A stretch of 64,000 nucleotides of DNA from contig NZ_CP107845.1 in the NCBI RefSeq assembly GCF_041431415.1, positions 7,750,001 through 7,814,000 of the forward strand, given 5' to 3'. This DNA is from Streptomyces sp. NBC_00513. Its GTDB lineage: Bacteria; Actinomycetota; Actinomycetes; Streptomycetales; Streptomycetaceae. Position 1 is the stretch's first letter. Every line of letters begins with the position of its first letter. The notes beneath the pieces were generated by a model. The model worked only from the letters and a program-made list of their open reading frames with translations, was not told the origin of the DNA and did no database searches. The position numbers and the translations under genes are program-made. Shown here in pieces: positions 22,853-31,550 of the stretch.

Positions 22853-25800
22853 TCAGGTCCGAGAGGGCCCGGGACTCTCTTCCATCCTGGCGATCCGGCG
22901 CAGGTTCTCCGCCGCGGGAATGCATTTGTTCCGTGCTGAGCGGCTGTACCAGAGCACGGCCTCCCTCATCCGCCCCTGCTCCTCGTACAGGGTGCCGAGG
23001 TTGTTCATGGCCATGAACCCCTGGGCGTCACCAAGGTCGTCGAAGATCTCGATCGCCTCGTGCAGTGCGGCCTCGGCCTCCTCATGGCGGGCGGTCCCGC
23101 CCAGCGGAGCGGCGATCTGCATCAGGGCCTGCGCTTCGCCTTCGCGTTCGTCGAGCGCACGATAGAGGCGCAGCGCCGACTCGCATGCGGCGAGAGCCCG
23201 GGCGTGTTTCCCCTGACTGGCCAGGCATGCACCCAGGTTGTTCGCGGCCACCGCGACGAAATGCTCTTCGTGCACAGACTCGAAGAGTCGCCCCGCCTCT
23301 TCCAAAAGCGCCTCGGCCCGCGCGGCCTCGTCCCGCAGGAGCCGCAACATGCCGAAGCTGAGGAGCGTCCGGGCACGGTAGGCGGTGAGATCCGGCCGAG
23401 TGCTGACGCCCGTCGCCGTCGCCATCGCCGGATCCGGCGGGTCACGGTGTTCCGGTGGTGAGAACAGTGTCAGCGCCTCGGTGTGGATCGTGAGTCCATC
23501 CAGGGCCGTACGCGCCGCCCTCAGCGTCGTGGCGTAGTTGCTGACCGCGACGTGGGGCGGTTCGTTCTCGTCCTCGGCAAAGAGCCGTGCGGCCCGATGG
23601 CCGGCCCGAATGGATTCGCGCAGCCTTCCTGACGCACGCAGCTGCTCCGCCAGCAGAAGTTGAACGCCCGCCTCCCGTCGGGTGTCGCCACCTGCGGCGT
23701 AGGCGTCCGCCGCTTCACGCGAGGCGGTCAGAGCGTCGTCAGGCCTGCTCATCCTGCCGTACGCCACGGCGATGCGAGAGAGCATCCGCCCACGAGCGAC
23801 CTGGTTGTCCAGCTCGGCGAACATGGTCTCGGCCTGCCGGTACAACTCCACGGCCCGACGACGATTGTCCCTGGCGTCGTAACACAGACCCAGTTCTCCC
23901 AGGAGTTCCGCCTCCAACGAGCGCTCGTTGGTGCGGTGGAAGAACGCGGTCGCCTTCCGGAGCGCCTCGGTAGCGGCCTTGTAGTCGCCCTTGTGCCGCA
24001 GAGACCTGCCGAGCTGGGCGGTGGCGACCGCCGCGGCGTGGGCGTCTCCGACTTCGTCGAACACCGCGATGGCGCGTCTGCAGGTCACGATCTCGTCGTC
24101 CTGGTGGAGCGTCGCGTCGCGACCGTCTTGACTGTCCTCGTCCTCCTCGTCCTCCTGGCCGAAGGACATGGCGGCGAGATTCGTCAGTGCCCCCGCCTCG
24201 TGCCGGACGTCTCCCTGGTTCCGGAAGACGGCGATAGCCCGGCGAAGCATGGTCCGAGCCTCCCCCTCCCGGCCCATTCGGGCCAGGCAGGTCGCCCAGT
24301 TGACGTCCACCTCTGCCGCGGACCGGACGTCGCCGCTTCGGGAGAAGAGCGCTGCGGTCGCCGCGAACTGCTCGTACGCCTCGTCCAGCCGGTGTTCCTC
24401 CATCATGACCAGACCGGTGGCATTCGAGGCGTTCGCCTCACCGACCAGGTTGTCCGCCGCCCGGTGCAGGTCGGCGGCGAGCTCCAGGACGGGCAGTGCC
24501 TCACCGTTGCGGCCCGCGGCGGTGAGCGCCTGGCCCAGATTGAGTGTCGCGTGGGCGAGACCCTCCCCGCCGATCTTCTTCGCGGCTCGCCACCCTGCCT
24601 GCGCGGTGAGGACCCATTCGTCGAGGTGGCGACGCAGCTCGAAGAAGCTCGACAGCCGCAGGGCGAGCCCAAGCACGAACTCCCACTGCTCCTGCTCGGC
24701 CGCCCGCACGGTCGACGCCACCAGATTCGGCAACTCGGATTCCAGCCAGCCGATGGCCTCCGCCCGGGCAGGGAAGAGCCCAGTGCCCGACTTCGCCCCG
24801 GCGATGCTCGCTTGGGCTTCCCGCACGTTGAAGGCGTAGAAGACGAGCAGCCGGCCGGCCGCGCGTCCGCGTCCGTCCGCTTCCCTGTCCTCCCAGCCGC
24901 GCTCGTTCGCGTAGATCCGCAACAAGTCGTGCATCCGCCACCTGCCGTACTCCGACCCGGACTCCACCAGGTGCGCGCGGTGCAGAGCCTCCAGGAGGCG
25001 GCGAGTGACATGCTCACGGGCGTCCAGCAGCGCTGCCGCCGTCCGCACCGCCACGTCCGGACCCGTGTTGAGCGGTAACAGGCGAAAGAGCAGGGCCTGC
25101 TGGGCGTCGAGCCGTCGATAGGAGAGATGGAATGCTGCTCGTACCGCCACCTCTTCCCGTTCCAACTCGTCCAACCGCTCCTCGCGTGCCTCCGCGAGGT
25201 CGCGGGCCATCGCGGCGAGGGGCTTCTCGGGCTGGTCGGCGAGCAGCGCGGTGACGATCTGCAGGGCGAGCGGCAGAAACCCGCACAACCGGGCAATCTC
25301 GGCAGCATGCTCGGGCGCGGTGGCGACGCGGGTATCCGACGCGCCGTTCGAGGCCATCAGCCCCTTCTCCAACAGTGCGATCGCCTCGTGCGGTTGGAGT
25401 ACCGGCAGTCGGTGCACACGCGCACCGGGGACGCCGAGCGCGTGCCGGGACGTGATCAGTACGGCGCCGCCATCGGGAGGGAGCAGGAACCGTACGCCCT
25501 CGACGGTCGCCGCGTTGTCGAGGACAACCAGCAGGCGGCGGCCGGCGTCGGCATAGGCACGCAGGATCGTCGTGTAGATCCGGGCGCGTTCCTGCACGTC
25601 GGAGGGTACCTGCTCAGCCGGCACGCCAAGGGCGCGCAGGAAGCCGACCAGGGCCTGCTCGGGCGGCACGCAACGCTCGGGGTCGTAACCGAGCAGGTCC
25701 ACGAAGAGGACACCGCCGGGGAACCAGCCCTGGTGGCGCAGCGCGCGGGTGGCTACCTGGAGGACCAGTTCGGTCTTGCCGACGCCAGGCATGCCCGTGA

Positions 25801-26089
25801 CGACGCGGGCGGCATGACCGTCCGCCTCGTCCGCCTGATTCGGGTCCAAGGCCTCCACGAGGTCGTCGAGGAGGGTGCCGCGCCCACTGAACATCGGTGC
25901 GGGGGAGGGGAGTCCGTTCAGGGCTGGTGCGGTGCGCTCCGGCACTTTGAGGACGAGGTCGCGACCCACATTGCCGACGGCGATGAGGTCTCCCACCAAT
26001 AGGTTGTGGGAGAACTCCTGGTTGATGTCGCGGAGAGCGAGGGCGGCATCAGGCCCGAAGGGGACTGAGGTCCCGGGTGCGGTACGCAT
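22853..26089 (-). CDS. NB-ARC STAND NTPase with long TPR array, module 2
   Basis: From ATG 26089 the product is 1078 residues; a TTG at 26167 overlapping the upstream gene is an alternative. Order: short motif at about 26-48 (FSHNLLVGDLIAVGNVGRD); FSGRGTLLDDL entering the NB-ARC domain; P-loop GMPGVGKT (99-106); Walker B RLLVVLDNA (185-193); LITSRHALGVPG; CGFLPLALQIV; MHD motif in RWRMHDLLRIYANE (386-388). From about 470 to 1060 there are many TPRs, with an acidic insert (EDEEDEDSQDG). Nucleotide switch and MHD are intact, so it should be a working sensor. It is translated just after a small helical protein whose tail matches its N-terminal motif. Confidence 0.85.
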   Translation of the reverse strand: MRTAPGTSVPFGPDAALALRDINQEFSHNLLVGDLIAVGNVGRDLVLKVPERTAPALNGLPSPAPMFSGRGTLLDDLVEALDPNQADEADGHAARVVTGMPGVGKTELVLQVATRALRHQGWFPGGVLFVDLLGYDPERCVPPEQALVGFLRALGVPAEQVPSDVQERARIYTTILRAYADAGRRLLVVLDNAATVEGVRFLLPPDGGAVLITSRHALGVPGARVHRLPVLQPHEAIALLEKGLMASNGASDTRVATAPEHAAEIARLCGFLPLALQIVTALLADQPEKPLAAMARDLAEAREERLDELEREEVAVRAAFHLSYRRLDAQQALLFRLLPLNTGPDVAVRTAAALLDAREHVTRRLLEALHRAHLVESGSEYGRWRMHDLLRIYANERGWEDREADGRGRAAGRLLVFYAFNVREAQASIAGAKSGTGLFPARAEAIGWLESELPNLVASTVRAAEQEQWEFVLGLALRLSSFFELRRHLDEWVLTAQAGWRAAKKIGGEGLAHATLNLGQALTAAGRNGEALPVLELAADLHRAADNLVGEANASNATGLVMMEEHRLDEAYEQFAATAALFSRSGDVRSAAEVDVNWATCLARMGREGEARTMLRRAIAVFRNQGDVRHEAGALTNLAAMSFGQEDEEDEDSQDGRDATLHQDDEIVTCRRAIAVFDEVGDAHAAAVATAQLGRSLRHKGDYKAATEALRKATAFFHRTNERSLEAELLGELGLCYDARDNRRRAVELYRQAETMFAELDNQVARGRMLSRIAVAYGRMSRPDDALTASREAADAYAAGGDTRREAGVQLLLAEQLRASGRLRESIRAGHRAARLFAEDENEPPHVAVSNYATTLRAARTALDGLTIHTEALTLFSPPEHRDPPDPAMATATGVSTRPDLTAYRARTLLSFGMLRLLRDEAARAEALLEEAGRLFESVHEEHFVAVAANNLGACLASQGKHARALAACESALRLYRALDEREGEAQALMQIAAPLGGTARHEEAEAALHEAIEIFDDLGDAQGFMAMNNLGTLYEEQGRMREAVLWYSRSARNKCIPAAENLRRIARMEESPGPSRT

Positions 26090-26120
26090 CGCGCCCGGGA
26101 CCGGCCGCGTGCCCTCAGCC

Positions 26121-26552
26121 TCAGGGTTTGCGGCCGATGATGACGTCACGGCCGGCCGTTCCGACAACGTTCGCGTCGCCCGAGATCGTGTTGTGAGAGA
26201 GGGTCTGGGTCACCCGAGCCGCCCGTCCCTCCGGCAGCGAGGCCCGAGCCAGCGAGACCAGCTCCTCCAACTCGCCCCTGGCTTCCGGGTACTCATCCAG
26301 GAAGTCCTGGAGTCGCGTCTCCCACTGCCCGGTCGCCCGCGCGACAACGGCCGCCCCGTCGGCTTCGGAGGCTCCTTCGACCTCGGCGGCGGTCTCGTCG
26401 AGCCGCTCCAGCGCACGCTGCTCCCGTTCAGCGTTGCCGCGCCCGAGGATGCGGGCCAGCGTGTCCCTGGTGCTTTGCCACGCCTGCCCTGCCATTGACT
26501 CCGTGAAGGTCGTGGCACCCGCCAGTGCGAGCACAGCCACCCATTCCAGCAT
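26121..26552 (-). CDS. Bell-like helical effector candidate, module 2
   Basis: From ATG 26552 (GGGGGGAGGA upstream) the product is 143 residues. It starts with a hydrophobic helix (MLEWVAVLALAGATTF), then amphipathic helices rich in Glu, Arg and Ala to about residue 110. The tail, residues 118-140 (LSHNTISGDANVVGTAGRD), strongly resembles residues 26-48 of the following STAND protein (FSHNLLVGDLIAVGNVGRD): SHN, GD, VG and GRD align without gaps. The architecture parallels module 1 although the helical sequences differ. I infer an effector recruited by like-to-like tail pairing. The partner start lies 31 bases downstream. Confidence 0.6.
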   Translation of the reverse strand: MLEWVAVLALAGATTFTESMAGQAWQSTRDTLARILGRGNAEREQRALERLDETAAEVEGASEADGAAVVARATGQWETRLQDFLDEYPEARGELEELVSLARASLPEGRAARVTQTLSHNTISGDANVVGTAGRDVIIGRKP

Positions 26553-26784
26553 GTCGTCCTCCCCCCGGCGCCCTTGCCGAGCGCCTGCCTGGATCTGGCT
26601 TCAGCGTAGGGGACGACGGCTTGCCGATGCGGCTGATTCGGCAACCCAGCCCCCGAGGTGCCAGGGAGCGGGCCAGTGGACGACGGTGGTGGTGAGGCAG
26701 TCCTCTCCGTGCAGGGGGAGGGGATCCTCGGTCCATTACCGGGGAGTGGTAGTTGTCCTCGCCCCAGCCGGTGGATCATCTCTG

Positions 26785-27183
26785 TTGCAGACGTCGCCGG
26801 TTCCGACTGATCCTCTACGTATTGACGATCCGACCGGGAGCGACGTGGGGCTGATTCTGTTCCCAGGTGACGGCGATACCAGCAGTCCGGACGCCGGCTG
26901 GTCTTACAGCGGCTTCGCCGCGTTCCGGCGGCAGTTGGCGCGAGCCGAGGGGTTCGATCTCGACGATATGTGGGGCTTCGGTGGGGACCGCCCATGGAGC
27001 GATGTCTCCACCTCGCTCGAACCATTCCTCGATCGCCCCGATGACGGTGGAGGCGAGTTCTCGCCTGACGTCCGCGAAGCCAGAGCTCGTCCTGACTCTT
27101 CCGCAGTCTCGGGTAGCCCATGGCCGTGCAGATCAGAGGAGTGTTCTGCCGGTCGCGCTCACTGCCGTGACAGCAGCTCCTGA
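26785..27183 (+). pseudogene. Fragment of an uncharacterised actinomycete protein
   Basis: The frame from about TTG 26785 reads LRIDDPTGSDVGLILFPGD, WSYSGFAAFRRQLARAEGFD, LDDMWGFGGDRPWSD and LEPFLDRPDDGGGEFSP. It looks like a genuine conserved protein of about 100 residues that I have no name for. No good start or ribosome site precedes it, and after about residue 90 the text becomes non-protein-like. It may be a short intact gene with a poor start or a relic; I favour a relic. Confidence 0.4.
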
Positions 27184-28197
27184 GGCCCGGGCTGTCCACC
27201 AGGCTGTCGACCGTTGCGACGCCTCATCTGAGCCAAAGTTCGATGACCGGGCCGTCACCCTGTCTCCGACCAACTCCACCAAACCTCAGGGAGCTTGCCG
27301 ACCATGCTGATGCGCGCGCCCCGAGAGAGCGGCTCGTGGTCGTGGAACCTGGAGGACGTTGAGCAGCCCGGTCTGGAGTTCGCACTGATGACCGCGGCGG
27401 GCATGAGTAGGTGACCGGGGGAGTGGCGGAGGACGGGGAGCAGGCGGCGCACCGGTAGCTGCGACGGACGACGCACATCGCATCGATACCGGCGAATGGC
27501 TTGCCGAGGAGGGCTGTGCCCGGCGACGTGTGGGTGGTGAATCTCGGCGAGTCGGTCTCACCGGACCACGACTCCGCGAGATCTTCCGCACCGGGGTGAC
27601 CGACCGCTTTCCCGACAGGTCGTCACCCGTGTGCGCGGGCTACTGTTCGCCGACGCCCTCCTCGACTCCGAAGGCGAGTTCCTGGGCGCGGTGGGGGACG
27701 GAGTGCGCCACCGTCCGCCTGGCCTTGGCGGCGATGGCGGCGGCCTTCCCGTCAGCCGGCGCGTCCCAGGACCTGCTGCCCAGCTGCGGACGCCGGCAGG
27801 TCAGTATCCGGGCTGGACTCTGCCCGGGGACTACGCGCGCCTGGCGGGGACCATCATGGTCGGCAAGCGGGAGAACGTCCGCACCGCGGTCGAGGCCCTT
27901 TACCAGCCGGAACTGGAGTCCGACAGTGCGGTCGGCACCCCTCACGGGCTGGGCCCTCCATCTCCTCGACCAGATGCTGAACCGGCTGAGGGCAACCGAG
28001 AGGACACAAGATTCCTGAGCCGGACTCGCGGAGCCAAGGCCAGAGGCGGAGACTCGCACGTACGCGAGCGAGCGGGGCGCTGGATGCTCCGCAGGCGGGC
28101 CGAACACCATTGACTACGGAGCCCTGCAGCGTCTCCCGCTCCCCGAGCCGGGTGGGGGAGGGGAACGCGGTGCTGTCGGCCGGCGGGGCACAGCTGG
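27184..28197. other. Gene debris without a nameable product
   Basis: Three different plus-strand frames give short plausible stretches: GLTGPRLREIFRTGVTDRF near 27555, RVRGLLFADALLDSEGEFLGA near 27630, and YARLAGTIMVGKRENVRTAV near 27830. This pattern suggests one ancestral gene of about 500 bases broken by several frameshifts. I cannot assign a family. No intact gene lies here. Confidence 0.35.
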
Positions 28198-29652
28198 TCA
28201 GCGGCGGTTGTCTGGGGGATGGATGCTGAGATCGCCATAGGTCGACAGGACGCCGGCCAGATCACCGGGTTTGTGCCGCAGAGTGCTGTCCAGGAAGACG
28301 AGAGTGGTCGCGGCGACGACGTGCGGGCTCTCGGTGCGGCCCAGGGAGCCGACGATCGAGGGCACCGGCGGCAGGTACAGGGGGCCGTCCATGAAGGTGA
28401 GGTGTGCGGCGCCGGGAATGGTGAGTCGGTAACTCGTCGCGGTGTTGCGCTTGAGGGCTTCGGTGAGGTGGGGTATGTAGTGCGTGTCGGTTTCGGGGGT
28501 GATGGCCTGGGTGAGCGCGAGCGTCGGCTGGTCGAGGGAGGGGGAGGTCGGGCCGTGGGGGTAGCCGTCGAGATCGATGACGGCGTCGAATCGGCGGTCC
28601 TGCCGGGCTGCCTGCAGGGCGGCTGCGCCACCCATGGAGTGCCCGGTGACCGCGACCTGACCGGTGTCCAGGCGTCCGGCCAGTGGGCCGCCAGTCTCGC
28701 CGCGGTCCAGCTGGTCCAACTGGGTGAGGACAAAGCCGAGGTCGGCGGCCCGAACAGCCGTCCAGTCAACCGCCAGCTTGTCGTCCTTGTCCCGGTCTCC
28801 GGTGGAGGCGGTCCGGCTATGGATCGTTCGGCCGTCGTCGAGGACGACGGCGGCTGAGTCGTACGGGTGGTCGAGGGCGGCGACGACGTAGCCGTGGCCG
28901 GCCAGTTCCTCCGCCCAGGCGGTGTTCTGGGTACGTACGCCACCCGACCCGGGAGAGAACAGCACGACCGGGAACCGTTCGCCCCCACTTGCCACCGGGG
29001 CGTCGAAGACCGAATGGCTGCGGGCACGCGGCACGCCGTCGACCAGGAAGTCCGGCAAGCCGACGTTGCGGGCGAGGGCATCGGAGACGGTGCGCGACTC
29101 GTACTCCGTGCGTCCGAGGTATTGGGCCCGCCGCGCGTCCGCGGGGCTCTTCTGCGCGGGATACCAGAGCTGCACGACGACCGTGCGCCGGTCGTTCGGA
29201 TCGTCGGTGAAGCTCTCGGGGCGGCGTGGGTCGGTCCACTGCACCACGCGGGTGCCGACCGCGAAACGGCCCGACGGCTCGGGGAACTCGGGTACAGGAA
29301 AGGCCCAGGCGGCTACCGGACTCGTGGCAATGAGGCCGACGCAGGCCACCGACCCCGGCAACGCCAGCCACCATCGGGCCCGCCACGCCGGCCGGCCCGT
29401 ACGGCGTCGCAGCAGGGGAGAGAGGGCGAACGGCAACGCGAGGGCAGCGCCTGCCAGTACCGGCAGCATCTGCCAGCGGATCCCCACCACACCCAGCACG
29501 ATCGTGGACAGCACGAGAACCGCCGACGACACGATCGTGACGCGTGGGCGGGCAGCGGGCGGAAGCCAGCGCGCCACCACCAACGCGACGGCACACAGCG
29601 AGGCAAGAAGTTCCAGAGGGGACATGTACAGCCCTGTGATGGTCTCGGTCAC
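28198..29652 (-). CDS. Membrane-anchored alpha/beta hydrolase, PAF-acetylhydrolase-like
   Basis: From GTG 29652 (GAGGA eight bases upstream) the product is 484 residues; GTG 29676 and ATG 29625 are alternatives. Four hydrophobic segments (about residues 10-30, 38-60, 62-80 and 95-117) anchor it. The hydrolase domain begins with VVVQLWYPAQ, has the oxyanion loop FSPGSGGVRTQN and the nucleophile elbow TGHSMGGAAAL (Ser about 339), with Asp in DAVIDLDGYPHG and His in GAAHLTFMDG. This is the platelet-activating-factor acetylhydrolase isoform II-like group, which cleaves small esters outside the cell. Two or three TGCGAC...GTCGCA palindromes lie 60-140 bases upstream and may be its operators. Confidence 0.8.
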   Translation of the reverse strand: MTETITGLYMSPLELLASLCAVALVVARWLPPAARPRVTIVSSAVLVLSTIVLGVVGIRWQMLPVLAGAALALPFALSPLLRRRTGRPAWRARWWLALPGSVACVGLIATSPVAAWAFPVPEFPEPSGRFAVGTRVVQWTDPRRPESFTDDPNDRRTVVVQLWYPAQKSPADARRAQYLGRTEYESRTVSDALARNVGLPDFLVDGVPRARSHSVFDAPVASGGERFPVVLFSPGSGGVRTQNTAWAEELAGHGYVVAALDHPYDSAAVVLDDGRTIHSRTASTGDRDKDDKLAVDWTAVRAADLGFVLTQLDQLDRGETGGPLAGRLDTGQVAVTGHSMGGAAALQAARQDRRFDAVIDLDGYPHGPTSPSLDQPTLALTQAITPETDTHYIPHLTEALKRNTATSYRLTIPGAAHLTFMDGPLYLPPVPSIVGSLGRTESPHVVAATTLVFLDSTLRHKPGDLAGVLSTYGDLSIHPPDNRR

Positions 29653-29709
29653 CTGGCCATCCTCAGGGCGGGCCACGTGATGTCACATCAACCCTTGGTC
29701 GCCTGCGCA

Positions 29710-29725
29710 TGCGACCGGAGTCGCA
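29710..29725. promoter_or_regulatory. Palindromic operator-like site A
   Basis: TGCGAC-CGGA-GTCGCA, perfect 6-bp arms around a 4-base spacer, upstream of the hydrolase gene. No regulator gene is adjacent. Confidence 0.5.
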
Positions 29726-29744
29726 ATCCGAGGCAGGTTTCAGG

Positions 29745-29760
29745 TGCGACCAGAGTCGCA
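29745..29760. promoter_or_regulatory. Palindromic operator-like site B
   Basis: TGCGAC-CAGA-GTCGCA, the same palindrome 35 bp from site A. A degenerate third copy (TGCGGCGGAGTCGCC) follows at about 29778. The rest of the gap to 30118 holds no supported gene. Confidence 0.5.
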
Positions 29761-30118
29761 CCCGGACGATTGGCCTGTGCGGCGGAGTCGCCATCGAGCA
29801 CGCCGGATGAACGGCCGCTTGGCGATGAGGGCCCGTTCGGTGTGGGCGCGGAGGTCGGCTTCGGCGGGCCGGGCCGGGTTCGTCCTCGGGCATCCACCGG
29901 CGCGTCCACGGGTGGGCGGCGGCTCGGGTGACGCTCGTTCCGGGGACCAGGTGTGCGACCGGACGACCGGGGACGACGACCACGTTCGACCGGCAGCCGG
30001 AATTCCTTCTGCCCCGGCTGGGCATGGGGTTGTATGGCTCCAACACGCTTGCTGCCAGGCCTGGTTGGCCCGGCACCTGCGTGCATGTTCGTTCGTCACG
30101 AGGTAGAGGGAGTAGTCG

Positions 30119-30757
30119 ATGAGTGAAGAATCCCCGGCACCGCCGGAAACCGGAGCGCCTCCCCTGGCACCTCCCCGGTCAGGCCGCCGGATCGCGGAAT
30201 GGGCTGCGCTGATCTCCGCGGTGACCGCGGTCATCGGACTCCTGCTGGGGTTCTTCGGTCTGCCCACGATCGTGAACTCGCCCACGGCCAGGACCGTCCG
30301 GGAGACCGTCACCGCGACGCCTCCGCCCGCGAGCCCAGCACCGGCCGCCGGTCCGCCCGAGACTCCATCACCGACGGCCCCCGTGGAACCCATTCGCAAG
30401 AAGGACATCCACATGACCATCCGCTACTACCTGTCGTTCTCGATGGATCCCGTCACACCCCGTGAAGGAGAAGGAGACTTCAACTTCTTCGCCCTCGGGG
30501 ACGGAGAGATCAACTCGACCGGAGGCACAGTCGTACGACTGGACCCCGGCCAACAGGGCTCGTTGGACGTCTGCACCACCGACACCCGCTACGTCAGGCG
30601 CCTCGAGGTAGCCGAGCTGACGCCGGGAACCCAACTCTGTGTCGTCAACAAGGCCAACGTGGGACTCATCGAGATCCGGGCTCTTCCCGACCCCAAGGCC
30701 CCCAGCTCCTATCTGACGTTCGACGCCACGATCTGGCGCCAGGCGATCCGCTCCTAG
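30119..30757 (+). CDS. Single-pass membrane protein of unknown function
   Basis: From ATG 30119 (GAGGGAG upstream) the product is 212 residues. A proline-rich cytoplasmic start precedes one transmembrane helix (WAALISAVTAVIGLLLGFFGLPTI, about 28-51). Next is a Pro/Ala/Thr-rich linker (about 60-95), and then an extracellular domain of about 115 residues with two cysteines (SLDVCTTD and TQLCVVN), probably disulphide bonded. The linker suggests the domain is held away from the membrane through the cell wall. I do not recognise the domain. The stop codon overlaps that of the convergent next gene (CCTAGG). Confidence 0.65.
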   Translation: MSEESPAPPETGAPPLAPPRSGRRIAEWAALISAVTAVIGLLLGFFGLPTIVNSPTARTVRETVTATPPPASPAPAAGPPETPSPTAPVEPIRKKDIHMTIRYYLSFSMDPVTPREGEGDFNFFALGDGEINSTGGTVVRLDPGQQGSLDVCTTDTRYVRRLEVAELTPGTQLCVVNKANVGLIEIRALPDPKAPSSYLTFDATIWRQAIRS

Positions 30758-31077
30758 GCCTTCCGTTTCAGCCGCGCCAGGGAGAGCGCCTTTCGGGCTG
30801 ACAGTGCGAGGAAGATCAGAGCGGCGCCGCCCACCACGGCTGCCATGAACATGTGCGCGCCGCCGTCGACATCGTTCTCGGCGGCAACGGTCTGCGGATC
30901 GTCGGCGCGATATCGGACGGTGAGTCGAGTGCCGGCCGGATTCTTCCCGCCACCGCTACCCGCCGGTGGATCGGCCACCACGGTGCGGCCATCGACCTCG
31001 AACCGGACCTTGCACCTTCCCAGCACGCATGTACCCCCCGAGTGCAGGGTGGCGTGAGCCCGCACACCGTCTCGCAA
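30754..31077 (-). CDS. Small membrane protein, probably 5'-truncated
   Basis: A TTG start at 31077 gives 107 residues: a short beta-rich domain (CKVRFEVDGRTVVADPPAG, TRLTVRYRADDPQTVA) and a C-terminal transmembrane helix (MFMAAVVGGAALIFLALSA), as in DUF3592-like proteins. The frame remains open for a further 60 codons upstream to about 31260, with protein-like text (DTAIDRAGLHRHSLRPSDFL, AAESRQWGRLRDAGF) but no ATG, GTG or TTG. I therefore think the original N-terminus was lost; the break lies just before a 20-bp triple repeat. Confidence 0.5.
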   Translation of the reverse strand: MRDGVRAHATLHSGGTCVLGRCKVRFEVDGRTVVADPPAGSGGGKNPAGTRLTVRYRADDPQTVAAENDVDGGAHMFMAAVVGGAALIFLALSARKALSLARLKRKA

Positions 31078-31284
31078 GGAGCGCAGGTGCTGGGTCTGGG
31101 GGAAGCCGGCATCCCGGAGCCGTCCCCATTGCCTGCTCTCAGCAGCGAAGGACGGCGGAGCGGCCTCGGGGCGAGCCGAGCGTCGGCCGACGAGGAAGTC
31201 GGACGGGCGCAGGGAGTGCCGGTGAAGCCCGGCACGGTCGATGGCGGTGTCGGCGCTTGACCTCAGTCATCAGATCCGGGCGGG

Positions 31285-31344
31285 CCAGAACGACGTCCAG
31301 GACGCCAGAACGACGTCCAGGACGCCAGAACGACGTCCAGGACG
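31285..31344 (+). repeat. Three perfect tandem copies of a 20-bp unit
   Basis: CCAGAACGACGTCCAGGACG occurs three times without mismatch at 31285, 31305 and 31325. Each copy contains the palindrome GACGTC. The array sits between the open 5' end of the truncated minus-strand gene and the DUF4246 gene. The remaining 200 bases to 31550 show only the ribosome site of the next gene. Confidence 0.95.
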
Positions 31345-31550
31345 TCGCGGGCCCCACACGCCGCCGAGAGAACGCGCACCAGTCCGCGGCTCCTCGCGCT
31401 CCTCGTCCCTTGGACGAGCACGATCCGTACCATGCGCGACTACCCGGACCCGTGGCTCCCGGACCAGTGATGACAGGGACCACGCCTGCGGTGTCAGTCC
31501 GCTGAAGTATCCTTCCCGCCACCGCACACCGACTGCAAGGAACAAGAGAA

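Noticed and set aside
31285..31344. CRISPR-like array
   Set aside because: Copies are contiguous and there are no spacers or cas genes.
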